64,000 bases of DNA from Hemileia vastatrix (taxonomy: Eukaryota; Basidiomycota; Pucciniomycetes; Pucciniales; Zaghouaniaceae): NCBI GenBank assembly GCA_030280995.1, contig JASXTE010000007.1, forward strand, positions 7,493,501 through 7,557,500. Direction: 5' to 3'. The position numbers and the translations under genes are program-made. The notes under the pieces are model-generated. The model was given only the letters and a program-made list of their open reading frames with translations, was not told the DNA's origin and did no database searches. Below, piece by piece: positions 33,880 through 46,748 of the stretch. Numbering within the stretch: the first letter of the stretch is position 1; each line of letters opens with the position of its first letter.

Positions 33880-34770
33880 AACTTATTGTAAAGAACAGCC
33901 AAAATTAGTGAATTCTTTACTAGATTTCAGAGATGGGGGAGCATTTTTTGTTTGGTGGTTACCATGAGAAGATTTCCAAATAGTTTCACTGATAGCATTT
34001 CCTAAACCAAGATTTATTATACACATATTATTCATAAAATATAATCTTTTAAATTTTATTCTAGCATTTGATTGTATAGGTTGTCTAGTAATAGGATTAA
34101 TATATAACAGAATAATCCAAAATTAACATAATTTGGAACATTCTTATTGGTATGTATCTTTTTATGAAATCCTGAATCAGTAATTTTAGCAAAAAACATA
34201 AAAAATATCTTCTTCGAAACTCATCACATTCTGAATCACAACAATTTTGTAATCATACTTATTTTTCTAGTTGGTGATTCTTTTTGTAGGCTTTATTACA
34301 CATTTTTTAATTAAAAGAGCCAGAAATGAATTAAAAGAAGGTAAGGTGTCCAATTTTATAAAATATTTATATTTTTCAACTTTTGACAGACAATTTTCTT
34401 GGTAATGAATATACATCTATAGAATTAAAATGAGTAAAATTTTCTTAACTATAAATAAAAAAATTAATACTTACCAAGAGATTAGCCTTTGATAAATCCA
34501 GGTCTCCATCCAAAAAAATTATTTTAGCACCCCACATATTCTTATTTTAAATTGGTAAGTGGGCCAATTCCATCTGATATATTGTTGAGATGATATTGGA
34601 TAGTTGATTGGTATTTACATTTTTAATGAAAACTGAAAGAATGAACTTCAAAAACAAAATAAGGCTTAAAATATTTACTAATATTTGCTAAAACTTGATT
34701 GTCTCCTGATTTTATTAGATATTTAATATCTTCAGGTAACATCTTTAAATAATCTTTTTTTTAATTTTAT
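33880..34770 (-). pseudogene. Unrecognised protein-coding remnant
   Basis: Several minus-strand blocks read as protein: about 33880-34120 (INPITRQPIQSNARIKFKRL, then MNNMCIINLGLGNAISETIW), about 34280-34400 (VEKYKYFIKLDTLPSFNSFL) and about 34490-34770 (LPEDIKYLIKSGDNQVLANI, MWGAKIIFLDGDLDLSKANL). The last block ends in a donor-like GTAAGTATT near 34470. The frame changes between blocks and stops separate them, so it is either a multi-intron gene or, more likely, a decayed one. I do not recognise the family; a transposon-borne or lineage-specific gene are both possible. Confidence 0.35.
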
Positions 34771-36119
34771 TTTTTTAATATTTAATGTTTTAAATATTTG
34801 AAAATAAACTTTCAAGGTGAAATTTCTTTTATTCTGATAAAATTGATTATCAATATTTTTTTGAAGATTTGGATGATGATTGAAATGATATAGATATGAA
34901 AGAAGATGATAAAAAAGATAAAGATAAAGATAGATAAGTAAGGGCTGAATATGAAGAAACAGTATTTTTTTTTCTTAAAAAAACTTTTTAGTTGTCAACA
35001 GAATCACAAAAAAAAAATTAAAAATTAAAAAAACTCACATATTATATTAAAATATATTACCTTAAAATTTGCCACAAAAAACTAATCAAAAAATTATTGC
35101 TTAAAATTTAACTGAGGATTTTTTTTTCTAAATTTAGCAAAAAAAGAAAAAAAATTATTTAATGATCCAATAGCTGTCTGGCTGGCTTCTTGTTAGGAAT
35201 TTGTTAGTGGGTGTTACAGGGTAGGTCTGGTCATTTTTTAGGCAGGGAGGTGGGGATGGAAGGTTATGTAGATAGCCAATACCTCTAGTAATTTTTTAGG
35301 TAGGAGGGTAGGGGTGGAAGGTATTATACATAGTCAGCTAGCCAGTAAATCATTGAAAGGGAAGTAGGGTGGATTGTGGTGGGTGGGGATCAAATTCCTA
35401 ATAAATTATTCATTAACAAATTAATTGTTAAAAATCAGTTGTTAATGGCTCATTAATTAACAAAAAAGAAGTGGGTAGGCCAGGCTAATACAAACCTTAC
35501 ATCCAGAAAATCTGGCTGTCTATCAATTTGTGATTGAGGGAGAAGGGAGTTGGGGGTAAAGAGTAGGCCAAAGAGGGGTGAAAAGGGGGGAGGAGAGATA
35601 ATTACCAAGTCAATTCCAAGGAGAGGGGGATAATGACCATGGCAAGGAGGGATAAAAAGTAGGATGATGGAGAGAAAAATATAATTTTACCTCGAAAAAA
35701 AAATAAAAACCACTTACAGAAAAAAATGAGATACAAAAAGGGAAAAAATAAAATAAAAGTCATAATTAGCAAATGCCAAAATAAAGAAAAGGGAGAAAAT
35801 GACTTACCTGTAGAGATGAGTTGAGGAAATAATTGACTTCAAATTAAATGAGGAATGCAGGAGGGAGGGAGGAAAAAGATATGAGGGATAAAGGAAAAAA
35901 AGCATCATTGAAGAATTATGTGATTTCAGAAAATATGCAATTTCACATTGGGTTGATTAAGGAAAACAAATGAGACATGAAAAAATGACTTTCACAGCAA
36001 ATTCAAAATAAAAGTCAGTATGCAAAAAAGATAAGGGAATAAAACACACTAGAATGTATGAAAAAAAACTAAAAGGGTTTTTTTGAAAAATATTGGAGTG
36101 TGGTTGGAATAATAACAGA
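34771..36119. other. Unannotated, purine-rich
   Basis: No gene seen. Homopolymer A and T runs dominate 34770-35160. From 35210 to 35350 a roughly 58-bp unit (TTTTTTAGG, AGGGAGGTGGGGATGGAAGG and AGGGTAGGGGTGGAAGG) occurs twice. 35500-35900 is strongly purine-rich (many GGGAGG and GAAAA tracts). Confidence 0.4.
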
Positions 36120-36932
36120 GCATTTCAAGGGGTAATAATGGTCTAGAAGAGTTTGCAGCAGTCCAAATGGTGGTGAAGGTGGATAAATCAAGAATTTCAA
36201 TCAAGGTATGTAGATTTTTATCTCATATAATTTATTACTCAATAAAAAGGTATGAAGGTTTTATTTTTATTACTTTTTAATCTCAGAATTATGCTATTGT
36301 AAATACTAGAGCAACAGAGGTAGCAATAAAAATGAAATTTGATTGTAATAATAATAAAATTGTAAATAGTATGGAATTGATAAAACCAGCACAAAGTGGA
36401 AGGACTTTTATAGGCAAAAAGGAAAGAGAGCACATGGAGTTAAAAAGACTACATACAAGGGTGTGAGAGAAAAGATCCTTACAAAATAAGAAATTTCAAA
36501 TAACAGAGAGTAATAAAAAGATGTGCCAATAAAATATATTTTAATGTATATATCAATTTATTTGATATATTTTAAAGTTCACTTTTAAATTTCACACTTA
36601 GTACAAAACAATTTAATTTTTTAATTTTCAGAATTTAATAAAATTTTAGTATTTTAAATAAACTAATTTGAATTTTTTCAATTTTAGTATTAGTATATAT
36701 TCATCTCTTTTAACCTGTCATTGAGCACAGTGTTAGGGAATAAAAATATAAGGGACATTAATATCAATTTAAATATTTACTAAATTCACTCTTTTTAATT
36801 AGTTAATTTATTACAAGTAATTTTAAAATAAATATAATATAATAACTAAGAAAATAAGAAATAAAAAGGTGTGGCTTCATCCCAGTAAATAATTAATTAT
36901 TTTACTGGGTAAGTCTAGCAGCCTGGCTGACA
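36120..36932 (-). repeat. Diverged solo LTR of family 1b
   Basis: This matches the family-1b LTR at 61726-62528: GGTCTAGAAGAGTTT near its start, GTAAATACTA, GAGCACAGTGTTAGGGA, GGTGTGGCTTCA and the end AAGTCTAGCAGCCTGGCTGA with CA. It is old, and the left edge is blurred. No internal region is attached. Confidence 0.7.
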
Positions 36933-36937
36933 GGGCA

Positions 36938-37998
36938 TGTCAGGCTAAGGTCAAGTACAGAGATGTGAACTAGCTTGATTAGTCAGTTTTTTAGAATATT
37001 TTAATGGTCCTATATGAATACTGTAGTGCAAATCCAATAAGTATCAAAATATAACTCAATATAAGGGTCTGAGTATTTTAAATCTCACTACTTTTATATG
37101 GCTAACAATTTTATAGTTGGTAGAAAAATAGATGTAATAATTCAAATACTATTCAATGAATTTATAAGTACTATTGATATGTATTGTAATTGTATTGGTT
37201 ATATATTTTATTTTAATGATAAATAATGTTGAAAATAAGACCAAAAAACCTCCTCCTTTTATACCTGATACTTCCTCAATGTTCCCCCTTGATATACCAG
37301 TCCAATCCATGGCCAATGACACCTCATCCTAGCTAGAATGACTTTCTACCAACATATGAGATGACAAATAAAATAATTTGAATAATATTACTAGCCTAAA
37401 ACAAGTAATGATAGGGATAATCCATCAAAAACAAATGAATAAGCTAAAAAGAGAGTATATGTGTGTAATACCTTAAAATAAAAGACTAAAAAGGGAAATA
37501 ATAAGACTAAATATTACACAAGATTAAGGGGGATTAAAAGTAGAAATTATGGGGCTAATTATAACAATAAACTACGTGAAATCCCCATTCAAAAATAACC
37601 AATATTGACTGAGAAACCACTGAATAACCCAAAAAAGGGTGTGAGATTTGGGGTAACTACATGCAGTCCTTGGCAGGCGCTTGCATGGGTAAATCCTTGA
37701 CTAATTTAGGCAAATTTAAGTGTGGTAGTGAATTAAAGTGCCAAGATTGAGGTTATTAATGAAACTAGTGCATATAACAAGGTCAATGTACTTTATAATT
37801 ATATTAGGACACTAAATAAGTGCCTGTCGCTTATTTAAGCGTGTTTCCCCACAGTGGGTGTATAATGTGGGGTAATTATAGTGTGAAAAATCTAAATTTG
37901 CTAAAAATGAAGCTATTGACATGGGAAAAATGCAGGCAGTATGTGGCCAGTACACAGAAGCCATTTCTGGCATAAAAAACACCAAATTTGAAAATTGT
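36938..37998 (-). repeat. Truncated LTR of family 3, reverse orientation
   Basis: It starts TGTCAGGCTAAGGTCAAG and follows the reversed family-3 LTR to CACCAAATTTGAAAA, then stops. About 435 bp of the LTR start are missing and transposase sequence follows directly. The five bases GGGCA lie between it and the neighbouring family-1b LTR. Confidence 0.85.
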
Positions 37999-39000
37999 GC
38001 AAGGTGATAATTAAACATTGTTATGGGGGCATTTTCTAATGTTGCACCCCAGAAAGCAGGTATAATGCACTTTCCACTTGAATATGCTGAGTCTTTAAGG
38101 TGGTACTGGGATTCTTCAAAGTATGAGTCAGGATATTGAGAAATCTTCATTCTTTGGAACACAGAAGAGTCATGACATGATCTGGGGCAGCCACTATGAA
38201 AACCAATAAATTCTTTATTGACATCACACACAAGTTTAACAGCAATAGATTATCTAGATAGAAGATTAAATGTTAGTTTGTGAATCATGAGAAATTGAAG
38301 AACATCTTGATAAAAACTTTTTTTCCAATCAAAATAATCATTGCCATCATGAGCAGGCATTTGACCAAACGGTATAGTCATACCATCAATAAAAGCTTGC
38401 ATTACTTGAGAGGATTCAAGTTTCTGTTGTGGAGTTGGCCAAGAAAGTGTTTCAGACTTGAGGGAAATGATGGCTATCATACAGTGTTTTGTGTATAATA
38501 CCACAGTACCATATCCTAAGGTAAAGAGATTTTCCAAATGTCTTATAGCAGCACCATTTCTATTTGATCCAAAGCAACATAGTGCCACAGTATGTTGAAT
38601 CAAAGGATCATGCTGTTTATTATGAGAATTGTTATGAAAGATAGTGTGATCACAGATGAGTTGAACAAGTTTGATAAAGGAATTGGGAGAAGTTTAAAAG
38701 AGGAATTTGGAGAATTGAGAAATGATTGTATCTGGGATCATGAACAAGATTTGGCCCCCTTTGGTTGATGTAACACTTTTTGGAAAGAATAGTCATATAA
38801 GCTAAAGTGTTTTCCAATCAGAGTCAGAATCAATGTCAGAAATTAAAGTTAAAGCAATAACATTCATGGTTGATACAAGTCACTGCCTTGTAGAGAGGTG
38901 CTTCATTATTTTCAGTAGAAGGTTTAGGTGATGAGTGAAGCAGAAATTTGCCAGCAAATAAGCAGATGGGGTGCATAGATAGAAAAAAATGTTAAGTTTT
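37999..39000 (-). pseudogene. PIF/Harbinger (HARBI1-type) DDE transposase, truncated
   Basis: The minus-strand protein shows the Harbinger pattern: CCFGSNRNGAAIRHLENLFT, GYGTVVLYTKHC, LSWPTPQQK, then FIDGMTIPFGQMPAHDGNDY (first catalytic Asp in FIDG), GCPRSCHDSSVFQRMKI (second Asp in HDS), and YHLKDSAYSSGKCIIPAF before NYHLAQ. The family's third acidic residue would follow directly, but the gene is cut there by the truncated family-3 LTR, and the frame runs on into LTR sequence to about 37812. Upstream of about 38600 the frame is broken, with only scraps recognisable to about 39000. Non-functional. It belongs to the same transposon superfamily as the two Myb-like pseudogenes. Confidence 0.8.
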
Positions 39001-39918
39001 CTCCATCATAATTAAGTAGCCTAGAGTGAAGAGAGACATAAGGATGGCATCTGCAATTATATGTCATGTGACTTGCCTATAAATTTATCATGGATGTGAT
39101 GAGTTTGGGATCAGGAATAAGGAATGGAAATTGGGGTGTAAGAGGCAGGTTAATGCATTATCGTGCATTCCAAGTTACTTACTAGTGAACAAAACCTGAA
39201 AAAATATTGGTATTTGCAAGTGGTGACTATTTTTAACTGACACAATCAACATTAGCTGGAATTCAATCATTGTGATACACAAACAATAGCTTGATGGCAT
39301 TAATGTTAGGTTTAGATTAGTGAGAACCGTAACTGCGGCCTTTAATGTATGTAGACTGTGTGCGCGAGTCCCCTCTCTTCATTCTGACACGGGGTGAAGA
39401 GAGCGAGCTTACCATTGGGGCTGTGGGATTCGGGTGCACAGGGCATTACAATTAACTCCTTAATTGTTATTAATAAATCTGGCTGCTAACAAAAACAAAT
39501 TGAGAATAAAACCATACATAGAGTTTTCATAACTTAAAGTTTCAATCAATCGCCACAAATCTATATTTCCAACATGATATATATTCCCTCCCCAACAAAT
39601 TATACACGCCCAAAATGACCTTGACAACCAGTAGCAGGTGTTCAGGGCTCAACATTGATTCATCTCAGTGATAGTTCAGCCATGGTACTTCGGCGAAATC
39701 CACAAACCATCACCGGGGGGAGCGCGCTACTCCGGCGCATCGTCATGCCAAATCAAGCAGAGAAAGAACACCTGGTAGCAGATACCAATGTATTCTAAAG
39801 GCGATAACTATGTTCAATCAACAGACCAAGAATACGCCATAAAAAACCATATAACTAAACAGGTAGGGGGCAAGTATCATTTTATATGTACAAAAAACAG
39901 TCATATGTTATACAGCAT
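39001..39918. other. Unannotated; hairpin-forming island
   Basis: No coding signal. 39330-39440 is GC-richer than its surroundings and holds a perfect 9-bp stem (CTCTCTTCA 39373-39381, TGAAGAGAG 39395-39403). A second GC-rich patch lies at 39670-39760. Any RNA role is speculative. Confidence 0.4.
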
Positions 39919-40450
<532 letters not shown>

Positions 40451-40839
40451 TTAATAGTTAATGTAAAAGGGTGAAGTTATTGATTAAGATGCTGGGGTGG
40501 ATGTCAAGAAGTAATGAGTGGTGTGGTCAAAGGGGTGATATAAATGACGCTTTATATAGAGCCAAACTATTTTCTTTGTGCTGGTCAAAAGTTGGAATTT
40601 GTTTGACCAACGCGACCCATTGACCAATCAGCATCGTTAGTCGCGTCCAGCCTCATGACGCGTCTTTCGACTGCGACCTAAGTTACTGCTTTTGTTTTCA
40701 CGCGCTTCATTGAGCCCGCCGAGCCCTATAAATCATGACTTCTTTCGCAAGCCTCATTCCCCACTCACATCGTCAGTTGCACTCACACAACACATTCACA
40801 CACCCCTATTTTTTTTGATTCTATTACAAATATCTAAAT
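40451..40839. promoter_or_regulatory. Shared divergent H3/H4 promoter
   Basis: 389 bp between the two start codons. TATA boxes: TATATAAA for H3 (40558-40551, minus strand) and TATAAA for H4 (40727-40732). A CCAAT motif is at 40624-40628, and GCGAC/CGCG-type motifs cluster at 40610-40680 (GCGACCC, GTCGCGTC, GACGCGTC, TGCGACC). A shared promoter would keep the two histones co-expressed, as is usual for such pairs. Confidence 0.8.
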
Positions 40840-41284
<445 letters not shown>

Positions 41285-42369
41285 GTTTTGACATTTCTGT
41301 AATAAAATAGTTATCAATTTTTCCAATTGAAACACTTCGTTTCTATTTGTACTATTGAGGGTGCATTTGGATATTATATTGCCAAATAACTGGCGTTTGT
41401 AGTTTCAAGAGACTGCTGTTTTGGTTAGAAATTGCCTTAATAGACAATATATTGTTATCTTTTGGCTCTTAAAATGAGCCGCCATCCTTTCTAGAATGCG
41501 CCGTATTGAATATTATTTTATAATTCAAGTTGCCCTTATGGTGTTTGTTGAAAATTAGTGAAATGAAGCATTACAGTGTCTGTGTAGATTGGTATACATA
41601 TTTTTCATATAATCTCACCCCGCAAGGGGCATGAAGGTGAAGAGGCACGCATAAAGAGAACTAAATGTAAAGGAGCTAATACAAAGTTGAGTAGTGCATT
41701 AAAAGACATGCAATTTTTAATATAACAAACTGGAAATTTACCCAATAATGGCATGTACCACTGTGTTGGTAACACCTCACTCCATGCATACTTAACTATT
41801 ACTTTGATGCATATTCTGGCACCATGTCATTTACACCTCAAGTTAGCTATTCAACTCAGTAAATATTGGGTACAAGTAAGTATATATACTTACAGATACT
41901 TACTTTGTGTCTTTAATTCACACCCTCCCCACCAATTTTTTTTCCATTTTGCATTGCTCATCAAGATACTTAATTGTGCCCTTGATTCCACCACCATTTC
42001 ACAAATTATCTTTTCAAGTCACTATACTCACTGCTCATCACCAAATTTTATCAATTTTCACTATTTTACACTACTGGCTGCACATTCCAAGCCTCAATTA
42101 CTAAAATATGCCAAGTGATCACTAAAAAAGTGCTTTCTAAACATACATAGGAAATAGTATACTCTTATTCTTTCATACCAAGTTACTCATTGAGAACATT
42201 GAATGACATGCATAAAAAATTAGCAGTCAAGGTTTATCTAATGACTGCCAAAGTGCCAGGGTTGAATATTAACTAAATGTGGTGATTAGTAAAAGATACT
42301 GCATAGGACAGTTGAATATTGAAATTCATTATGAAATGACCAAGTAACATGCAATAATGTACTTATTTT
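41285..42369. other. H4 downstream and intergenic
   Basis: No supported gene. It contains the H4 3' UTR region, a small CCCC-GCAA-GGGG hairpin near 41620 and a perfect 18-bp palindrome GTAAGTATATATACTTAC at 41876-41893. The open frame at 41753-42118 has no recognisable feature. Confidence 0.5.
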
Positions 42370-44671
42370 TTACCAACACAGAGGTAGATGCCCTAAGGAG
42401 AGATTATAAATGAATCTCCCAGTGTTAACTAAGTAGGAGGGAACATCAGTGATAATACTCAAAGAAGAAAGAAGAGCAGAAGTATGAAAAGGGATTTTAT
42501 GGGATCTGGCTGTGCCAATGAGGGAAGACCTCACTTCAGCATGAGTGGGGCAAAAAAGTAACAGGTGTTCAGGGGTCTCTTTGCCATTCAAGCCACATTT
42601 AGAACAATAAGGTGTGTCAGTGGCTCTGAAGCAGAAGAGATAGTCATTAAGAGGGCAATGATCAGAACATGTTTGAGCAAAAGCTGTGGCTTGGGCCCTT
42701 AGGAGACTAGTGAGGTGATTGAACATTTTAAGAGGCTCAAATCAGCCTTGCAGTTTTCTGATTGAATTTTGATCAGGAGGGGAGAGGAGAAGGGAGCAAG
42801 TGTGATTTTTCAAAAAGGTTTTAAATGAGGAAGAAGAATGAGGCAGAGGAGAGAAGAGGATAGAGGATTTGGCCCAGGACAAGAGCAGGTGAATTCTGTT
42901 GGCTAAGCTGTCAAAAATCTCATTTCCTACAATTCCTGCATAACTAGGGCACCATTTCAGGATGAGGATGAGTTTAGGGTTGTCTTGGTGGAGGCCTGAG
43001 ATGGTGTGGATGATAGTGAGGATGGTTATAGTGTTAGAGGTGCATAGGGTGGAGGATGAGAGGGCTTTGATAACCACTTGGTTGTCCACAAGGATTTTGA
43101 GAGTTTTTGTGTGATAATTTAAAGGATTAGAGAGGAAAAGGTTGAGGCCCAAGAGAATCCCTACCAGCTTAGCTTTAAAGACTGAGTAGAGAGAGGATTC
43201 TCCTGGAGCAGAAAAAAAGGGAGAGGCAAGCTTGGATCATATGCAGCAAATGAGTACCAGAGGAAGACTTTGAGCCATCTGTAAGGATGAAATGGGTAGA
43301 GAGTGGGGAAGAGAGAATAGAAGAGGAGACTTCTCTGAGTGCAGTTTCTCTATTGGGGAAAACTGAAGTGTTAAATAGTGGAGGGGACCACAGGGAAAGT
43401 AAGCTTCTACTCTTTGTGTCAAAATTTGCTAGCTGGGAGGAGTGAGGGAAGTTGTGCTGGGAGGATAAGTTGTGTAGTTAGTTTCTATGGATTCTAAGGA
43501 GTGAGACAGAGATCATCTTCCTAGCCAGTCTTTCCATGGGGTTTGACAAGGGAAGGGAGAGTAGGCAGAGCCAGGCTCTTTGGACCACCAGATCTAATAT
43601 CTGAATGCATGTCAGTTAAGCAGAGTCATGAAGAAGGAGGCATACTGGGGTAATCCTGAAACAAACTAGCACACATCTGATTTCTTTATTTTTAACTACT
43701 TGGAGCATGTGGGCAGTGTGAGTGTTTTTATGAAGTTGGTGCCATACAATTGACACATAGTTAGTGCATGAGTGTATAAGCAAGGATGTGAGAGTTTTGT
43801 AATGTTTTAAAGGAGTGATCCAGCCCAATGATATGAGGAAGTGGATGGTGGAAGCATTTTGGAGACCAATGGAAGACAATTTGGTGCCATTTTCTTTGTA
43901 AGTCATGCCTGGGTCAGTCACCATACCATGCCACTTGATTTTTGGAGAAGGGGAAATGTTACAGCCATTGAAGATAAGAGAAGGGGGAAGTTAGTATGAG
44001 GCATTTTTTGGATAAGAGTAACTACTTAGTTTTGGCTTTATAAAAAACTGAAGTGTGTTGTACACCCCACAATAGTGCATCAGAGCCAATTGAGGAGAGC
44101 ATATTGATTACCCAATCAGGGCTCTTGTTGGCCACTAGGTAGATTAAATCATCAATGTAACCTTGAGCCAGGCAGCTGGGGGAGATGGAGGGGAGGGAGA
44201 GAAGAGGAGATTTGTAGGTTATGGAGAGAATCAGAGAGAAAGGGGAGCCTTTTGAGATTCCTCTGAGGTGGGAAATATGAGAAGATTAATAGTTGGATAA
44301 GGAGATGCTTGTGTATCTATCACATAGAGAGCTGATTATCAGTTTGATAAGATATCTGTGGGGGGGGAGAGAAGATAAGGTAGCATCAAGTCCTTGGATG
44401 TTGAATGAGGTGAAAGCACCCTTCACATCTAGGGAAAGGGCTCTGAATATTTTACCTTTGGACCATTTTTTCATGGTCCATGTGGTGAAATGTAGTAAGG
44501 CATTGGATGTGGACAAATGGGGGCAGCCTCCATAATGAGAATCTGGAAGGAGGTTGTTGAAATCCAGGAGATAGTTGAGTTGGTTGGTGAATAGGGAGTC
44601 TAGAAGCTTTCTCATAGTATTAAGAAGTTATATGGGATGGAAAGAGTTAGCTACAGAATAGTCAGGGCAAT

Positions 44672-44931
44672 CACCGCGCAATACGGGGGGCGGACTTGTT
44701 AGCAAGTCCGCAACCTTGGACTCAAATTCACCACAGATTGAACACACATTGAGCTATTGACAAAGGAACCATACAATCAGGGATGAACACCACTCAGCAT
44801 AACAGTTTTTGTGGGTCTTCAAGTAGAGTTCAGTATGAGTTCAGTATGAGTTCAGTCTGAGTTCCATCTGAGTTCAGTCTGAGTTCAGGTTGGGGACTTG
44901 CTAGCAAGTCCACCCCCTATATTGCGTAGTG
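44672..44931. mobile_element. MITE with about 40-bp inverted ends and 3-bp target duplication
   Basis: 260 bp. The left end reads CACCGCGCAATACGGGGGG and the right end, inverted, CACTACGCAATATAGGGGG; both continue into GGACTTG(C/T)TAGCAAGTCC, an 18-bp palindrome in the right copy. AAT flanks it on both sides (44669-44671, 44932-44934). Removing the element and one AAT leaves the LINE reading frame continuous, which confirms the borders. A 3-bp A/T duplication fits the PIF/Harbinger superfamily. It has no coding capacity, so it depended on a transposase in trans. Confidence 0.85.
44825..44890. repeat. 10-bp tandem repeat inside the MITE
   Basis: Six to seven copies of GAGTTCAGTM-like units (GAGTTCAGTA, GAGTTCAGTC, GAGTTCCATC), next to the right terminal palindrome. 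Confidence 0.8.
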
Positions 44932-45041
44932 AATGATGTTTTGGAATGATGATGGTTTTAGCCTCTTTCCATGCTTTAAGGTAGTACCCCATGTTAAGGC
45001 AAGCTTGGATAATGGGGAGGAGGAAGCCAGTTGAAACATGT

Positions 45042-45150
45042 GGATTGAGTTTTAGAAGGGAATTTGGGATGCCATAAGGGCCAGGAGCCATGTTTGGATT
45101 GAGTTTTAGAAGGGCATTTGAGATGGCATCAGGGCCAGGAGCCTGCTTTT
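45042..45150 (-). repeat. 54-bp tandem duplication in the LINE
   Basis: GGATTGAGTTTTAGAAGGG and GGGCCAGGAGCC occur twice with a 54-bp period, duplicating the APGP-type motif of the reverse transcriptase (QAPGPDAISNALLKLNP and MAPGPYGIPNSLLKLNP). The duplication keeps the frame. Confidence 0.8.
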
Positions 45151-45625
45151 ATTTGGTGTTATTCAAGGAATTGATAACTTCCTGGTAAGTGAATAGAGGG
45201 GAGGGTGAAATAGAATGAGGGTGAGTGGGGGGAATTTTGTTTATAGCACAAGGAGTTGAGGCAACTGATGTTCCTTTGAAAAGACTATGCTATTTTTCAA
45301 GGGTGTCCAAGATGGGGGAGCCATCTTGGGAAATCAAGGGGGGGCTAGTGTGGGGACACATGCAAGAAGGCAGGTACTTGGCTGCTTGGTAAAACATAGT
45401 AGGGGTGAGGCGGGATAAGAATAACTTCCAGTGTTGTTTTCAAAGGAAGAAAAAATTTTCTCAGAAGGATTTTCTTGTTGATTTGAGCTCAGATACAAGG
45501 TAGAGAGCTTGGTAGAACTTGAGTGGTCACTGGGACTGATAGCAAGATTTCTTGAGAGGATCTAGGATGCTTTGGTTCTACCATGTGTGACACTTTGAGC
45601 TGGGTTTCTAAAGCATTGTAGACAA

Positions 45626-46748
45626 TCCTATAGTACTAGCTATAAGCCTTGACCAAGGGAGTTGGAGAAAACCCAGAGAGAAAATCCCCTGTTCCTTTAG
45701 AAAAACAAAGTGAAATTTACCTGCTATAGTAAATTGGTTCCTGTTTGATAAAGCCCCTTTCCAACGCACTTGACTGCCTGATCAGCCAAGAAAGTAGTCT
45801 CCAGACAGACTAACAAACAAAAGAACTGAAATGTAGACCAATGTCCACACCAGAGAAAGTAATGATACTTGATGTAGGTTGCAAATCCACACCAGAGACG
45901 GCAATAATACTTGATATAGCTTGCAAGACTATACCAGAGAAACCAGTTGCCAAGTTAAGTTAAATGAAGAACTCACCTTGCAACAATCACAGCCAATTGT
46001 GGCCAAAAAACAGTAAAAACTGAGTGTGGAACAAAGATATCACCTCTGGATGGTTGCATAATAATTAGAGTTGCCCCAAACTGTCTTGCTCACTATGTAC
46101 ACACAGACCACTATCTAAGAGCCCCTGCAAAACAACGAATTTGGCATTTTTGAGCGCCAAATTGCATAAAACCCCTCTAGAAATGCTTCCCAGCCTTCTA
46201 GCACCAAGGCAGGAAGTCTGCCCGTCTGAGGTGGCCGGACCACCCTGAAGCCAGAAAACCACCAAAAATCCCCAAAAATACCCAAAATACTTGGAAAAAT
46301 CTACTACAACTACTAAAACCTTTAAAACACATAATTAGGCTATAACAACATTGAGGCATATAATGTAGAGAAAAATTAGCTCATTCTAATGGCACTAAGC
46401 ACTTAACCCTAAGACTTAAGGTTATCCCATAAAACACAAAAAACAAAATTAAACAGCTATCTTTTTAAATGAAAAATGAGAAATTATCCCCTTAATACTT
46501 AAAATCTGAAAAATTTCATCAACACATAAAATATAGAGAAAACCCAGGGCTATCCAATGGTAGTACCCACATGCTTGCAGTCCCAATATTTTCTGAATAA
46601 TTACAGAAAAACACCCAATTATTAAATAATGCTATTTAAGACATATCAAAACAACACCAAATAGACCAACAAAGGGCTCCGCCAATGTTGGAAGACCACA
46701 TCTTCCCTCCAATAGATAATTTACACATTCTCCTTTATTGCAACCACC
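45626..46748. other. Unannotated; 42-bp repeat
   Basis: No gene seen. About 2.5 copies of a 42-bp unit starting CCACACCAGAGA lie at 45845-45945. A GC-richer patch is at 46130-46260. The 46.3-46.6 kb part is plain AT-rich sequence. Confidence 0.45.

Larger units (their letters stand above)
42370..45625 (-). pseudogene. LINE (non-LTR) retrotransposon ORF2, broken
   Basis: Minus-strand order: upstream region (about 45625-45150, with HWKLFLSRLTP and AAKYLPSCM); reverse transcriptase (about 45130-43900) with QAPGPDAISNALLKLNP, WKEAKTIIIPKHH, GISKGSPFS and the catalytic-type GYIDDLIYLVA near 44150; RNase H (about 43230-42740) with ILVDNQVVIKAL, WCPSYAGIVGNEIFDSLAN; and a C-terminal CCHC finger CSKCGLNGKETPEHLLLFC near 42620. 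RT plus RNase H plus a terminal CCHC fits fungal Tad1-like LINEs. The frame is broken by stops and shifts and by a MITE at 44672-44931. The 5' end and ORF1 are not recognisable, so it may be 5'-truncated. Confidence 0.8.

Noticed and set aside
41605..41640. Histone 3' stem-loop after H4
   Set aside because: The CCCC-GCAA-GGGG hairpin does not match the animal histone stem-loop and is over 300 bp from the stop; fungi use polyadenylation.
41753..42118. 121-codon open frame downstream of H4
   Set aside because: No domain, no codon signal and low-complexity His/Ser/Leu content; likely chance.
46670..46700. PBS/LTR edge (GGGCTCCGCCA-A-TGTTGG)
   Set aside because: Suggestive on the minus strand but no matching LTR end or second copy was found in the window.
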